Shown here piece after piece: positions 11,129 through 20,067 of a DNA stretch of 64,000 bases. Each line of letters opens with the position of its first letter. The first letter of the stretch is position 1. The notes under the pieces are model-generated. The model made no database searches. It was not told the origin of the DNA and saw only the letters and a list, made by a program, of their open reading frames with translations. Source of the DNA: Agrobacterium tumefaciens (GTDB lineage Bacteria > Pseudomonadota > Alphaproteobacteria > Rhizobiales > Rhizobiaceae); NCBI RefSeq assembly GCF_013318015.2, contig NZ_CP115842.1:62001-126000 (forward strand), in the 5' to 3' direction. The translations under genes and the position numbers were made by a program.

Positions 11129-12457
11129 TTACCGCAAATTCTCCAGCGAGCGGTGCAGTCGCCCGAAACGCTCCAGACGGAAAGGTGCTGGATCGACGCA
11201 TGGCTTGGAGCCTGCCACCAGATCAGCCGTCAGCGCTCCGGCACCGGGGCCGATACCGAATCCATGGCCGGAAAATCCGACGGCCAGATAAAGGCCGGGA
11301 ATGGCACTGGCAGCAGAGATCACCGGAACGGCATCCGGCGTGACATCCATGAGGCCGCCCCAGGTAGCCGTGATGCGGGCATTTGCAAATGCCGGGAAGG
11401 ACTTGGACAACTTGTGGATACCTTGGGAAATGAGCTTCGATGACGGAACGGGATCGAGAATGCGGATCTGCTCGAACGGCGTCACAGCGTCACTTTTCCA
11501 TTGGCGGGGCATCGCCATTTCCCGCAGGAACTGCCCGCCTGTCCGCAAGCGTAATGCCCGCCAGTTTTTAACGAGCGACGGCAGGTAGTCGGCAAACAGA
11601 CGGAAGCTATCCGGAGTGACGGGCGCGATATCCGCGTTGCGCTGCGCTACCGTGAAGCCGCCATCATGACGGCGACGGAAGGCGAAATCGTTACCGCCCA
11701 CCGGCATATCCGTCATGCCATCAACAGCCGACAGACGCGCGACGCTGCCGAGGATTTTGAGGATCGGAATATCAAGTCCCATATTGCCTGCAAAAAGCCT
11801 GGACCAGGCGCCACCCGCCAGCACGACGGAAGAGCAGCGGATTTCGCCATGTTCCGTCACCACACTGCTTACCTTCCCGGCGGAGCGTTCGATTGACCGG
11901 ACCGCACAGCCCGTGAGGATATGGGCACCCTTTGCGGCAGCACCGCGTGCCATGGCGGGAACCGCCATGAACGGTTCGGCCTTGCAATCGCTCGGAGTGT
12001 GCATCACGGCCTTGAACTGCCTGCCCATGCCCGGCACCAGCGCGTGCATTGCCTCACCGCGCACAATGCGCGAGTCGAGACCCACTGCGGCGGCATGTTG
12101 GAGCCACTCCTCGTAAAAGGCGACGTCAGCGTCCGTCTCGCACAGATAGGCAATGCCGCACTGGCGCAACCCGGTTTCGGCGCCGACCCGCTCGTTCATG
12201 CCTCTCCAGAGCCTCAAGCTTTCCATGGAAAGCGGCAACTCGGCCGGATCACGCCCCATCTGGCGCACCCAACCCCAGTTCCTAGACGATTGCTCACCAG
12301 CGATCAGCCCCTTTTCACAGACGGCAACGCTGATGCCACGTTCGACCAGCGACAACGCTGTCGATACGCCGATGATGCCGCCACCGATAACTACGACATC
12401 CACGTGCGCAGGCAGGGTCTTCGACGGCAAGACGGCATCAGGAATTATTCTGGACAT
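11129..12457 (-). CDS. FAD-dependent oxidoreductase, DadA/DAO family (copy 1)
   Basis: 442-residue flavoenzyme with an N-terminal Rossmann dinucleotide fold (VVVIGGGIIGVSTALSLVERG) and a C-terminal FAD-contact segment (GHGFGIGPGAGALTADLVAG). The DAO family oxidises amines, D-amino acids, sarcosine and opines. It is the last gene of a seven-gene operon that also carries a polar amino-acid importer, a second DAO-family enzyme and an aspartase-like lyase. Together these suggest oxidative cleavage of an imported amino or imino acid. It starts three bases after the lyase stop with only a weak ribosome site. The 171 bases between it and the peptide importer show no gene. Confidence 0.85.
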   Translation of the reverse strand: MSRIIPDAVLPSKTLPAHVDVVVIGGGIIGVSTALSLVERGISVAVCEKGLIAGEQSSRNWGWVRQMGRDPAELPLSMESLRLWRGMNERVGAETGLRQCGIAYLCETDADVAFYEEWLQHAAAVGLDSRIVRGEAMHALVPGMGRQFKAVMHTPSDCKAEPFMAVPAMARGAAAKGAHILTGCAVRSIERSAGKVSSVVTEHGEIRCSSVVLAGGAWSRLFAGNMGLDIPILKILGSVARLSAVDGMTDMPVGGNDFAFRRRHDGGFTVAQRNADIAPVTPDSFRLFADYLPSLVKNWRALRLRTGGQFLREMAMPRQWKSDAVTPFEQIRILDPVPSSKLISQGIHKLSKSFPAFANARITATWGGLMDVTPDAVPVISAASAIPGLYLAVGFSGHGFGIGPGAGALTADLVAGSKPCVDPAPFRLERFGRLHRSLENLR

Positions 12458-12460
12458 TTT

Positions 12461-13900
12461 TTAGCGCCTGTTGAGGGTGGACGTGCGGTTGCGGAAGCTG
12501 GCGATCCGTTGCTCGGTCCGGTCTGGGTCTGCGAATGCTGCAACATCGGAAAAAAGCAGGTCGGCCTCCGCTCGCGTCATCAGTCCACAAGCCACGGAAG
12601 CCTCCTGGACGGACAGGCCGTTGGTGGCCGCATGCTTGGCGACGGCAGATGCCGCCGGATAGCCGTAAATCGCCACGAGTGCTGTCGACAGGGCAAGCGA
12701 TCCGGATGCATCTTTGAGGCCGCGCTCCGTATTGACGTTTATCCCCGAGATACAATGGGAGACAAAAAGCGGGATCGCGCGTCGCATCAAACGAATGCTT
12801 TCGCTGATGGCTTCTAGAATGATCGATTCCCATACATTGAGGTCAAGTTCACCCTCGGCGGCGCGGGTGACTGTGGCATCATTACCGATCACACGGAAGG
12901 AGACCTGCATCATCATTTCAGGCATAACCGGATTGACTTTGCCCGGCATGATCGACGAACCCGGCTGCACCGCCGGAAGGGTGACCTCGGCAAGCCCCGC
13001 CCGCGGTCCTGATGACATCAGGCGCAGATCGGCCGCAAATTTCGACAGGGTCAGGGCTATTGCTTTCAATGCGGCTGAAATCCTCACCCAATCGTCGGCA
13101 TTTTGCAGCGCATCAAAAAAATTCTCCTCCGGCTGATAAGATTTGCCGGTCAGTGCCTGCAATTCCTCGAAGACGAAGCGGCGATAGGCTTGCGAGGCGC
13201 CAAAGGCAGTGCCGACGGCAGTGGCGCCAAGCGGCAGCCGCAGACAAACGTCTTCCAGACCAGACATCCCCGCCATCTGTCGCTCAAAGGCGGCTGAATA
13301 ACCTGAAAACTGCTGACCGAAAGTGACAGGCAGCGCATCCTGCAAGCAGGTTCGGCCAAGCTTGACCACGTCGCGAAAGGCATTCTCCTTGACCCGAAGA
13401 GCATCGACGAGAGAGCCCAGACCTGCGCGGAGGCCAGCCAGTTCACCCCCGACCGCCATTTTCATTGCCGAGGGAATGACATCGTTAGTGGATTGCGCCA
13501 TGTTGACATGGGTATTGGCATGAACGGGATCCTGTCCCTTCCTGCCGGTCAGAATTTCACTTGCCCTGTTGGCCAGGACCTCGTTGACATTCATATTGGC
13601 CGCAGTGCCGCCGCCGCCATGATAGATATCGACAGGAAAATCCTGCCTGCCTGGCATTACGGCGTGTTCGCTCGCAGCCATTTCGATTGCCCCGGCGATC
13701 AGCGGATCAAGGTCGCCGGCCCTGCAATTGGCCCGTGCGGCAGCCTGCTTTATGGCAATAATCGCCGGGATGAAGCCTTCGATATCGGCGATCGTCCGGC
13801 CGGAAATCGAGAAATTCTCGACCGCGCGCGCCGTCTGGATGCCATAGGCCAAGGCGGCCGGCATCAGCCGTGTTCCGAGCGCATCTTCTTCCAGGCGCAT
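12461..13900 (-). CDS. Aspartase/fumarase-superfamily lyase (aspartate ammonia-lyase-like)
   Basis: 479-residue class II fumarase/aspartase family lyase. It has the superfamily signature GSSIMPGKVNPVMPE, the MAQSTNDVIPSA block and GGGGTAANMNVNEVLANRA. Length and N-terminus (MRLEEDALGTR) match aspartate ammonia-lyases closely, so the ATG at 13900 is preferred, although the frame extends to an ATG at 13921. Members eliminate ammonia or an amine from aspartate-type substrates to give fumarate. In this operon, between two FAD oxidoreductases and an amino-acid importer, it may act on aspartate released by oxidation, or directly on an N-substituted aspartate (inference). Confidence 0.85.
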   Translation of the reverse strand: MRLEEDALGTRLMPAALAYGIQTARAVENFSISGRTIADIEGFIPAIIAIKQAAARANCRAGDLDPLIAGAIEMAASEHAVMPGRQDFPVDIYHGGGGTAANMNVNEVLANRASEILTGRKGQDPVHANTHVNMAQSTNDVIPSAMKMAVGGELAGLRAGLGSLVDALRVKENAFRDVVKLGRTCLQDALPVTFGQQFSGYSAAFERQMAGMSGLEDVCLRLPLGATAVGTAFGASQAYRRFVFEELQALTGKSYQPEENFFDALQNADDWVRISAALKAIALTLSKFAADLRLMSSGPRAGLAEVTLPAVQPGSSIMPGKVNPVMPEMMMQVSFRVIGNDATVTRAAEGELDLNVWESIILEAISESIRLMRRAIPLFVSHCISGINVNTERGLKDASGSLALSTALVAIYGYPAASAVAKHAATNGLSVQEASVACGLMTRAEADLLFSDVAAFADPDRTEQRIASFRNRTSTLNRR

Positions 13901-13922
13901 TTCCTCTTGCCCTTCATCCATC

Positions 13923-15239
13923 TCAACGCCCCGGCCGGTCGAGGAAATCGCGCAGACGATACCATCCGGTAAAGGCAGGCAGGAACCATGGCTTGCCGGA
14001 ATAAAAAGGAACGGCGGTGAATTTTTGCCGGTCGAACGCCGATTTGGCGTTTTGCTCGCCCAGGATCTTTCGCGCCGTCTGATAACCGAGATAGGTCATC
14101 AGCGCGACACCGTTGCCATTGCATCCCACCGCAAAATTCGCCCCATCGCGCTCACCGATATGAGCGAGCTTGTCAACCGTCATGGCGACACTTCCGACCC
14201 AGGAATGGGTGATCTTAACGCCAGCGAGCTGGGGCCAAACAGCGAGCATCCTGGCATAGATGTGCTTTGCGGCGCGCCTTTCCGACATTTCGAACACTCC
14301 CGGGCGCGAACCGAACAGCAGCCGCGTCCCGTCCGTCGACGGTCGGCTGAAGATGAGATCCCGGCGGGTGTCCGAAATCATGCGGCCCTGCGGGATAAGC
14401 TCAGCCATCAGATCGGCCGGCAACGGCTCGGTAGCGATCTGATAGCTCTTTACGGGCACGAGCCGGCGCGCCAATTCCGGCGTCGCATCATCCGCCGTAT
14501 AGCCATTGGTCGCGACGATCACATCCTTCGTGCGGATCGTCCCACGCGCCGTTGGCACAATCTTATCGCGGTTTGGCCCGTCCTCAACGACGCCAGCACG
14601 GGCGTGGGAACGCAGCATGACACCGGCAGCCTTGGCCCGCCCGCGCAGCGCCTTGTGGTAAAGTCCCGGATGCAGGCCGCCATAGTCATCTATCAGCATA
14701 CCCCCGTGATAATAATCCGAACCGATGGCCGCGCGCTGCTGATCTCGATCAAGGAAGCTGACCTTCACGCCAGTCTTTTCGGCAAGCAGAGCACCGTGGC
14801 GCTTCAGCGTCACGTAGTCTGTGGCGGTGTGGGCGCCAAAGAAGCGACCAGTCAGCTTCAGCCCGGCATCGAGCTTCTCCGTGTCGATTAACATTTTCAG
14901 ATATTCGAAGCTTTCGTTACTTTCGCCGATAAGCCGGTTGATCAACTCCGGGTCAATTCCCTTGATCGCGCCTCCAACGACGAGCTTCTGTCCGCTGGAC
15001 ACCATTCCGCCGGACCTCGTCGAGCAGCCGGAACCGAGCCGGTCACTGTCCAGCACGACAACGGAGCGTCCGGCACGCGCAAGGTGGGTGGCGGCAGCAA
15101 GACCGGCATAGCCGGAGCCGACAACCACGACGTCGGCATACTCGGGAACGGGATCGAGATTGGTCTCCGGCTCCGCCTCCTCCCACCAATAGGGAGCTTC
15201 CTTGAAATCGGCGGCGTAGATATCGTCAAACTTACGCAT
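13923..15239 (-). CDS. FAD-dependent oxidoreductase, DadA/PuuB-like (copy 2)
   Basis: 438-residue DAO-family flavoenzyme. The Rossmann motif is VVVVGSGYAGLAAATHLARAG, and a PuuB/OrdL-like N-terminal extension contains APYWWEE. The frame continues upstream to a TTG directly after the ATPase stop, but the ATG at 15239 is the better start even though its ribosome site is poor. Likely substrates are amines, gamma-glutamylated amines or imino acids. The gene lies directly between the importer ATPase and the lyase in the operon, so it is probably an early catabolic step for the imported compound. Confidence 0.83.
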   Translation of the reverse strand: MRKFDDIYAADFKEAPYWWEEAEPETNLDPVPEYADVVVVGSGYAGLAAATHLARAGRSVVVLDSDRLGSGCSTRSGGMVSSGQKLVVGGAIKGIDPELINRLIGESNESFEYLKMLIDTEKLDAGLKLTGRFFGAHTATDYVTLKRHGALLAEKTGVKVSFLDRDQQRAAIGSDYYHGGMLIDDYGGLHPGLYHKALRGRAKAAGVMLRSHARAGVVEDGPNRDKIVPTARGTIRTKDVIVATNGYTADDATPELARRLVPVKSYQIATEPLPADLMAELIPQGRMISDTRRDLIFSRPSTDGTRLLFGSRPGVFEMSERRAAKHIYARMLAVWPQLAGVKITHSWVGSVAMTVDKLAHIGERDGANFAVGCNGNGVALMTYLGYQTARKILGEQNAKSAFDRQKFTAVPFYSGKPWFLPAFTGWYRLRDFLDRPGR

Positions 15240-15284
15240 TGCATACCGGGCCGCTAAGGCCCGCCTTTCAGGAGTTTTGGGCAA

Positions 15285-16031
15285 TCACAGAACCTGGCCA
15301 AGAAACTCGCGTGTGCGCGGATCTTTTGGATGGTCGAACAGCTCGACGGGTGGGGCACTTTCAACAATCAACCCCCGGTCGGTGAAGCAGACGCGGTGTG
15401 AAACCTCACGCGCGAATTTCATTTCGTGGGTGACGAGGACACAGGTCAGCCCCTCCTCAACAAGCTCGCGGATCGTAAGAAGAACCTCCTTGACCGTTTC
15501 CGGGTCCAGGGCGGCAGTCACCTCATCGAAAAGAATGACTTCCGGCTGCATGGCAAGCGCGCGGGCAATAGCCACGCGTTGCTGCTGGCCGCCGGAAAGC
15601 TGGCCAGGATAGCTGTCGGCCTTTTCCGACAGGCGCACCTTGGCGAGAAGCTTCCGGGCGCGATCCGCGACCTCTGCCTTGTCATGGCCGAGCACTTGGA
15701 TCGGCGCCATCATGATGTTTTCCAGGGCGGTGCGATGCGGAAAGAGATTGTACTGCTGGAACACCATTGCCACCTGGTGGCGCAATGGCCGCATTGCCTT
15801 CTCGGTGCGCATCTCGTGCACCTTGTGATTTCCCACCCGGATAAAACCCTCATTGATCGGAATCAGGCCGTTGATGCAGCGCAAAATGGTCGACTTTCCG
15901 GAACCGGACGGTCCGATGATGCAGACAGCCTCCCCCTTGCCGACGCTGAGGGAAATTCCTTTCAGGACCTCGAACGTGCCGAAAGATTTTCGGATGCCAT
16001 CGATCTCGATCAGGGCGTTGGAGCGGTTCAT
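15285..16031 (-). CDS. Polar amino-acid ABC transporter ATP-binding protein (GlnQ/HisP type)
   Basis: 248-residue ATPase of the PAAT importer family. It has Walker A GPSGSGKST, signature LSGGQQQR, Walker B VILFDEVTAALDPE and switch histidine LVTHEM. Note V in place of the usual P after the Walker B glutamate. Ribosome site AAAGGAG lies seven bases before ATG, which overlaps the upstream permease stop (ATGA). It energises the two permeases encoded just upstream. Confidence 0.92.
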   Translation of the reverse strand: MNRSNALIEIDGIRKSFGTFEVLKGISLSVGKGEAVCIIGPSGSGKSTILRCINGLIPINEGFIRVGNHKVHEMRTEKAMRPLRHQVAMVFQQYNLFPHRTALENIMMAPIQVLGHDKAEVADRARKLLAKVRLSEKADSYPGQLSGGQQQRVAIARALAMQPEVILFDEVTAALDPETVKEVLLTIRELVEEGLTCVLVTHEMKFAREVSHRVCFTDRGLIVESAPPVELFDHPKDPRTREFLGQVL

Positions 16032-16840
16032 AGATTGTCTCCTTTAACCGCATGCTCCAGGCGCCGCGCGAAGATCGCGATCGGGTAGCAATAGGCAAAA
16101 AACAGGAAGAGGATGGTCGGATAAAAATAGACGAGCGCCCGTTCGCTCTCCATCGCCAGTGAGGTGTTGAGGATGGTCAAAACGTCCTGAATACCCGTGA
16201 CCGTGGCAAGCGCCGTTGCAATCATCAGCAGGGCATAGAGGTTCATCCAGCCAGGTATCATCCGGCGCAAGGCTTGGGGAAGGATGACGTAACGATAGAT
16301 CTGCAGCTGGGTGTAACCGAGCGAACGGGACGCCTCCCATTGTCCGCTATGGATCGACTGCACCGCCCCGCGAATGACTTCGGAGAAGTTTGCCGCCGTC
16401 GGTAACGCCAGCCCGATGACCGCCTTTACGAAAGGCGGGAAGGGAACGACGAAGCCGAAGATCTTCATCTCGAAAGGCAGAATGTAAAGCATCGCGAAAA
16501 GCAGGACGAGCCAGGGCGAGTTTCGCAGGAAATTCATGACGAAAAATGCCGGCAGGCGAATGAAGGGCGATTTTGCGAGCGTCGCAAGACCCATCACGGT
16601 GCCAAGGGTAGTCGCCACCGCCATGGAGGCAATCGACAGCAGGATGTTGAGGATGAAGCCGCCACTTATCGGCCAGCCGGAGCCGGAGCCTGTCAGGAGC
16701 AGTGGCAGGCGCACGGCGACGCGGTTCCAGTGTTGCGCGCCGCCGGCGAGTGCATCGATCGCAATCCAGATTGCCACCGCAAGCGCGATGAAAAGCAGGA
16801 CGGCACGTTTCTTGTTTTCGTAAGTCATGGTGGAGACCAT
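16028..16840 (-). CDS. Polar amino-acid ABC transporter permease (second subunit)
   Basis: 270-residue HisM/GlnP-type permease. Hydrophobic segments begin at about residue 13. The conserved FLRNSPWLVLLFAMLY region and the cytoplasmic loop around EASRSLGYTQLQIYRYVILP (EAA motif) are clear. It begins two bases after the preceding permease gene ends, with the ATPase gene overlapping its stop. A second ATG four codons in is also possible. Confidence 0.9.
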   Translation of the reverse strand: MVSTMTYENKKRAVLLFIALAVAIWIAIDALAGGAQHWNRVAVRLPLLLTGSGSGWPISGGFILNILLSIASMAVATTLGTVMGLATLAKSPFIRLPAFFVMNFLRNSPWLVLLFAMLYILPFEMKIFGFVVPFPPFVKAVIGLALPTAANFSEVIRGAVQSIHSGQWEASRSLGYTQLQIYRYVILPQALRRMIPGWMNLYALLMIATALATVTGIQDVLTILNTSLAMESERALVYFYPTILFLFFAYCYPIAIFARRLEHAVKGDNL

Positions 16841-16842
16841 GG

Positions 16843-17559
16843 TCAGTGTCCCTTTCCATAACCGGGGAAAGCCATCCAGGCTTCGAGCCTGGACATTGCA
16901 AATGTCAGGATGGATACGAGCCCCACATAGATGACGAGCACGAGGATCATGACCTCGAGTGTGCGAAACGTGTCGTTGTAGATCTGGCCGGCGTAATACA
17001 TCAGTTCCGGCACCGTAATGACCGAAGCCTGAGAGGTTGTTTTGAACAGGTTGGTGAGAATGTTGGTAATCGCCGGCAGGCTGATGCGCACAGCAATCGG
17101 CGCCTCAACTTTCCAGAAACGCGACCACCGGCTGTATCCGAGCGACCGGGCCGCTTCTATGATCGACCGCGGCATGGTTTCGATGCCGGACCTGAAAGCC
17201 TCGATGGCCAGCGCTCCGCCGAACAGGCTGAGCGAAATCGAGGCGCAGGCGAATGCACTCAGAAGCGGCATCTGCAGACCGGTGGAGGGATCGGTAACTT
17301 TCAGCCCCAGCGTCGACAGCGTGAAATAGGCAAAAAGCATCTGCAGCAGTGGCGGCGTGTTGCGGAACACCTCCACGAACAGCTCGATGATGGCATCCAG
17401 CCAGAAAATCCGCAAAGTCAGCGCAAGCGCACCGAGAAGGCCGATGATGATCGCGGCACTGGATGACAGTGCCGCAAGCTTGAGTGTGTTGAGGACCCCG
17501 GTGAGCAGCCATTGCTGATAGGCTGGATCCGTAAGCCAGGAATAATCAAGACCGAACAA
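16843..17559 (-). CDS. Polar amino-acid ABC transporter permease (first subunit)
   Basis: 238-residue PAAT permease with the family pattern VEVFRNTPPLLQMLF and the EAA loop EAARSLGYSRWSRFWKVEAP. It pairs with the adjacent permease to form the membrane channel. It starts 18 bases after the binding-protein gene in the same operon. Confidence 0.9.
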   Translation of the reverse strand: MFGLDYSWLTDPAYQQWLLTGVLNTLKLAALSSSAAIIIGLLGALALTLRIFWLDAIIELFVEVFRNTPPLLQMLFAYFTLSTLGLKVTDPSTGLQMPLLSAFACASISLSLFGGALAIEAFRSGIETMPRSIIEAARSLGYSRWSRFWKVEAPIAVRISLPAITNILTNLFKTTSQASVITVPELMYYAGQIYNDTFRTLEVMILVLVIYVGLVSILTFAMSRLEAWMAFPGYGKGH

Positions 17560-17577
17560 TAGCTGCTCCAGACCCTA

Positions 17578-18411
17578 TCAGTTCAGTTTTGCTTTGGCAG
17601 CCTTGGCGCGCTCGGCAATGTAATCGGCGTGGGGAATATTGAACTCGGTTTCCCAGGCGATCATCTTGCCTTCGGCTTCCGCCTTGGTGATGGCGTTGTC
17701 CACGGCCTCCTGGAACGCCTTGTCGCCTTCGCGGATACCACCTGCCATCGGCAGATACTCATAGGTGGGGACGGCGACCTTGTAGCCTTTCCAGTCCGCT
17801 TCCTGAACCTTGAGGTCAAGGGTCATCTGGTCGAAGACAAAACCCACGCAACGATTGTCGCGCAAAGCGCGCATGGCCTCCGGTTGGGTCTTGAAGGCAA
17901 CAAGCTGGATTCCGAATTCCTCGGTCATCTTCTTGTTATAATAGGATCCCTGAATGCCGCAGACCGGCTTACCCTTCAGCTCCTCCCATTTGCTGGTGGT
18001 CGCTTCTTTGGCCATCATGACGGCAGGGCCTGGAGACGATACGTAAGCGGTGGTGAAATCGATGACCTTGTCGCGCTCCGGCGTGACGCCAAGCGTCGCG
18101 AAAATCGCATCGATACGACCAGCGGTCAGGAACTCGATACGATTGGCGGCAACGACCGGCACAAATTCGATCTTGTCTGAAGACCCCAGAAGTTCCTTGG
18201 CGACGTATTTCGCCAGTTCGACTTCGAAGCCGATGATCTCACCCTTGTCGTTGAGATACCCATAAGGTGGATAATCGTTCTTGACGCCGACGATCAGCTT
18301 GTCGCGGGCCTTGACGTCATCAAGCGTACCGGCGAGCGCGGCACTGGCCGCCAGCATGCCCAAAGCCGCCAGGGCGGTAGTTGCGAGAATGTTTGCTGCT
18401 TTTTTCTTCAT
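17578..18411 (-). CDS. Polar amino-acid ABC transporter substrate-binding protein
   Basis: 277-residue periplasmic family 3 binding protein. It has a signal peptide (MKKKAANILATTALAALGM, cleavage probably after ALA), then the family core starting LIVGVKNDYPPYGYLNDKGEI. ATG at 18411 is preceded by GGGGAA. The frame is open 22 codons further upstream but without a signal-like start. First gene of the seven-gene operon down to 11129. The ligand is probably a polar or charged amino acid or opine-like imino acid. Confidence 0.9.
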   Translation of the reverse strand: MKKKAANILATTALAALGMLAASAALAGTLDDVKARDKLIVGVKNDYPPYGYLNDKGEIIGFEVELAKYVAKELLGSSDKIEFVPVVAANRIEFLTAGRIDAIFATLGVTPERDKVIDFTTAYVSSPGPAVMMAKEATTSKWEELKGKPVCGIQGSYYNKKMTEEFGIQLVAFKTQPEAMRALRDNRCVGFVFDQMTLDLKVQEADWKGYKVAVPTYEYLPMAGGIREGDKAFQEAVDNAITKAEAEGKMIAWETEFNIPHADYIAERAKAAKAKLN

Positions 18412-18586
18412 TTTGTTCCCCTGTTTGTTCAAGCGGGTCTGGCGTTCTCGAAACCCGCAGGTCGTCTTCAAAATCAAGCTGCCTACAAAATATTCACTTA
18501 TTTAATCTGCTCAATTTTGGTCATTGAATACGCAGTTTTCTCATTATACAAGTTATTGAGATTTTATTTTCATAATGTGAGACAAT
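18412..18586. promoter_or_regulatory. Divergent promoter with inverted repeats and TAATGTGAGA motif
   Basis: AT-rich region between the amino-acid operon and the IclR gene. It contains TCAAT-N7-ATTGA (18511-18527), TCTCA-N13-TGAGA (18539-18561) and TAATGTGAGA (18573-18582), the last immediately before the IclR start codon. The reverse complement of the same ten bases is found at 21527-21536 upstream of the next oxidoreductase operon. These are candidate IclR operators. Confidence 0.45.
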
Positions 18587-19357
18587 ATGGCCAAATCCAC
18601 CCAATCCTCCTCTGGTGGCGCGCAGCTTCTGGATCGAGCGGTAGCTCTTCTGGATCTTGTTGCAGACGGCGGCGTACAAGGCGTCACGCTCAAGGAACTA
18701 ACGAACAGATCCGGACTCAACACGGCTACCTGCCACCGCATCCTCAACACGCTGGTCGGCCACAAGCTCCTCGCTCGTGACGACAGGAAGCGCTGTTACC
18801 GGCTGGGCGCGCGTATGGCGATTTACGGTGCGCGCGCCGCACGTGGACCTGGCATCATCAGCCGCTGCGAAATGGCGCTGACCCGCATTCGGCGCCGAAC
18901 CGGCGATACCATCCACCTGATGGCCCGGTTGAACCACGATTCCGTTTGCCTCGACAGACGCGACGGAGAATGCGTGGTGCCGACACTGACCGGCTCGATC
19001 GGTGGTTCGGTCCCGCTTGGCGTCGGTCCAGGCTCAATTGCCATGCTCGCCTTCCTCGAAGAGGACGAACAGGAATTCATCATCCGCGCCAATATCGAGC
19101 GCTATGCCGCCTACCGCGATCTCACCGCCGACAAAGTGCGCCGACTGATCGCTGAAACACGCGAACGCGGTTATGCAATCGACGTCGGCGAGCTTATCCC
19201 CGGGATTGCCGGCGTTTCCGTGCCGATTTTTTCGGATGGTACAACGCCAAACGCTTCCCTGGGCTTCACACTTTTAAGTGCCAAGCTGGAGCCCGGCACA
19301 CTGGAGCAATATGCGATGCTGCTAAAGGACGAAATCTCGGCGATCGTCGATCAATAG
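18587..19357 (+). CDS. IclR-family transcriptional regulator (amino-acid module)
   Basis: 256-residue regulator with an N-terminal winged HTH (VTLKELTNRSGLNTATCHRIL, about residues 30-60) and a C-terminal IclR effector domain. It is divergent from the amino-acid importer/oxidase operon, the usual place for its own regulator. Its 3' end overlaps the convergent SDR gene by seven bases. It probably controls both flanking operons, given the shared TAATGTGAGA element. Its effector may be an intermediate of the pathway. Confidence 0.88.
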   Translation: MAKSTQSSSGGAQLLDRAVALLDLVADGGVQGVTLKELTNRSGLNTATCHRILNTLVGHKLLARDDRKRCYRLGARMAIYGARAARGPGIISRCEMALTRIRRRTGDTIHLMARLNHDSVCLDRRDGECVVPTLTGSIGGSVPLGVGPGSIAMLAFLEEDEQEFIIRANIERYAAYRDLTADKVRRLIAETRERGYAIDVGELIPGIAGVSVPIFSDGTTPNASLGFTLLSAKLEPGTLEQYAMLLKDEISAIVDQ

Positions 19358-20052
19358 CTGTCATCGAGCAGGCAGTTGACCCAGAATTCCGAAACACTCG
19401 CGCGGTTCGGCAAACTGACGACATGCAGGATGGAGCTGGCAATATCTTCAGGTTGGGTCAGGGTGTCCGACGGCATCGCGCCTGCCAGAGGCAGCCCCAT
19501 ATCAGTCGCAACGAAACCCGGACATATGGCGGTCGCCCTTACACCCTTGTCGAAACCGGCATGACGGATTGCATGCGACAGGCCAAGGGCTGCGAATTTC
19601 GAGACCGAGTAGGCGCCAGACACTGCCGATTTGACCCTTTTCCCCGATAGCGAGGCGACAATCGCCACGCGACCAGCTCCGGACGCGATTAGCGGGTCCC
19701 AGCAGGCCTGCACAACGCGCCGCGGGCCATTGACGTTGACGTCCATCAATGAGGCGAACTCCTCGTCAGTCGCTTCCACCACGGTCTTGCGCACCATGAC
19801 GCCGGCGTTGGCAACAACAGCATCGATGCGCCCGAACCGTGCCAGAACGGCAGCAGCCCAGTCGACAGGCGATTGCGGGGCGAGCGCGTCATAGGCCTGC
19901 ACGTGGACTAACGCTGGATCCGCCCATTCCGGCAGTAGCGGCGTGCGCATTCCAAGCGAGACCTTCCAGCCGGCCTCCATAAAGGCCCTGCCGGTGGCAG
20001 CACCGATACCGCGATTGCCTCCGGAAATGAGGACGGTTTTCCTGTCGGTCAT
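19351..20052 (-). CDS. SDR-family NAD(P)-dependent oxidoreductase
   Basis: 233-residue short-chain dehydrogenase. The cofactor motif is SGGNRGIGAATG, NAG motif VVANAGVMV, and catalytic Ser region ASLSGKR with YSVSK as the Tyr-x-x-x-Lys pair. The ribosome site AAAGGA precedes ATG at 20052. It is the second gene of a two-gene operon with the FAD oxidoreductase at 20068-21390, so it may reduce or oxidise the keto/hydroxy product of that enzyme. Substrate not identifiable. Confidence 0.87.
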   Translation of the reverse strand: MTDRKTVLISGGNRGIGAATGRAFMEAGWKVSLGMRTPLLPEWADPALVHVQAYDALAPQSPVDWAAAVLARFGRIDAVVANAGVMVRKTVVEATDEEFASLMDVNVNGPRRVVQACWDPLIASGAGRVAIVASLSGKRVKSAVSGAYSVSKFAALGLSHAIRHAGFDKGVRATAICPGFVATDMGLPLAGAMPSDTLTQPEDIASSILHVVSLPNRASVSEFWVNCLLDDSY

Positions 20053-20067
20053 ATAGGTTTTCCTTTC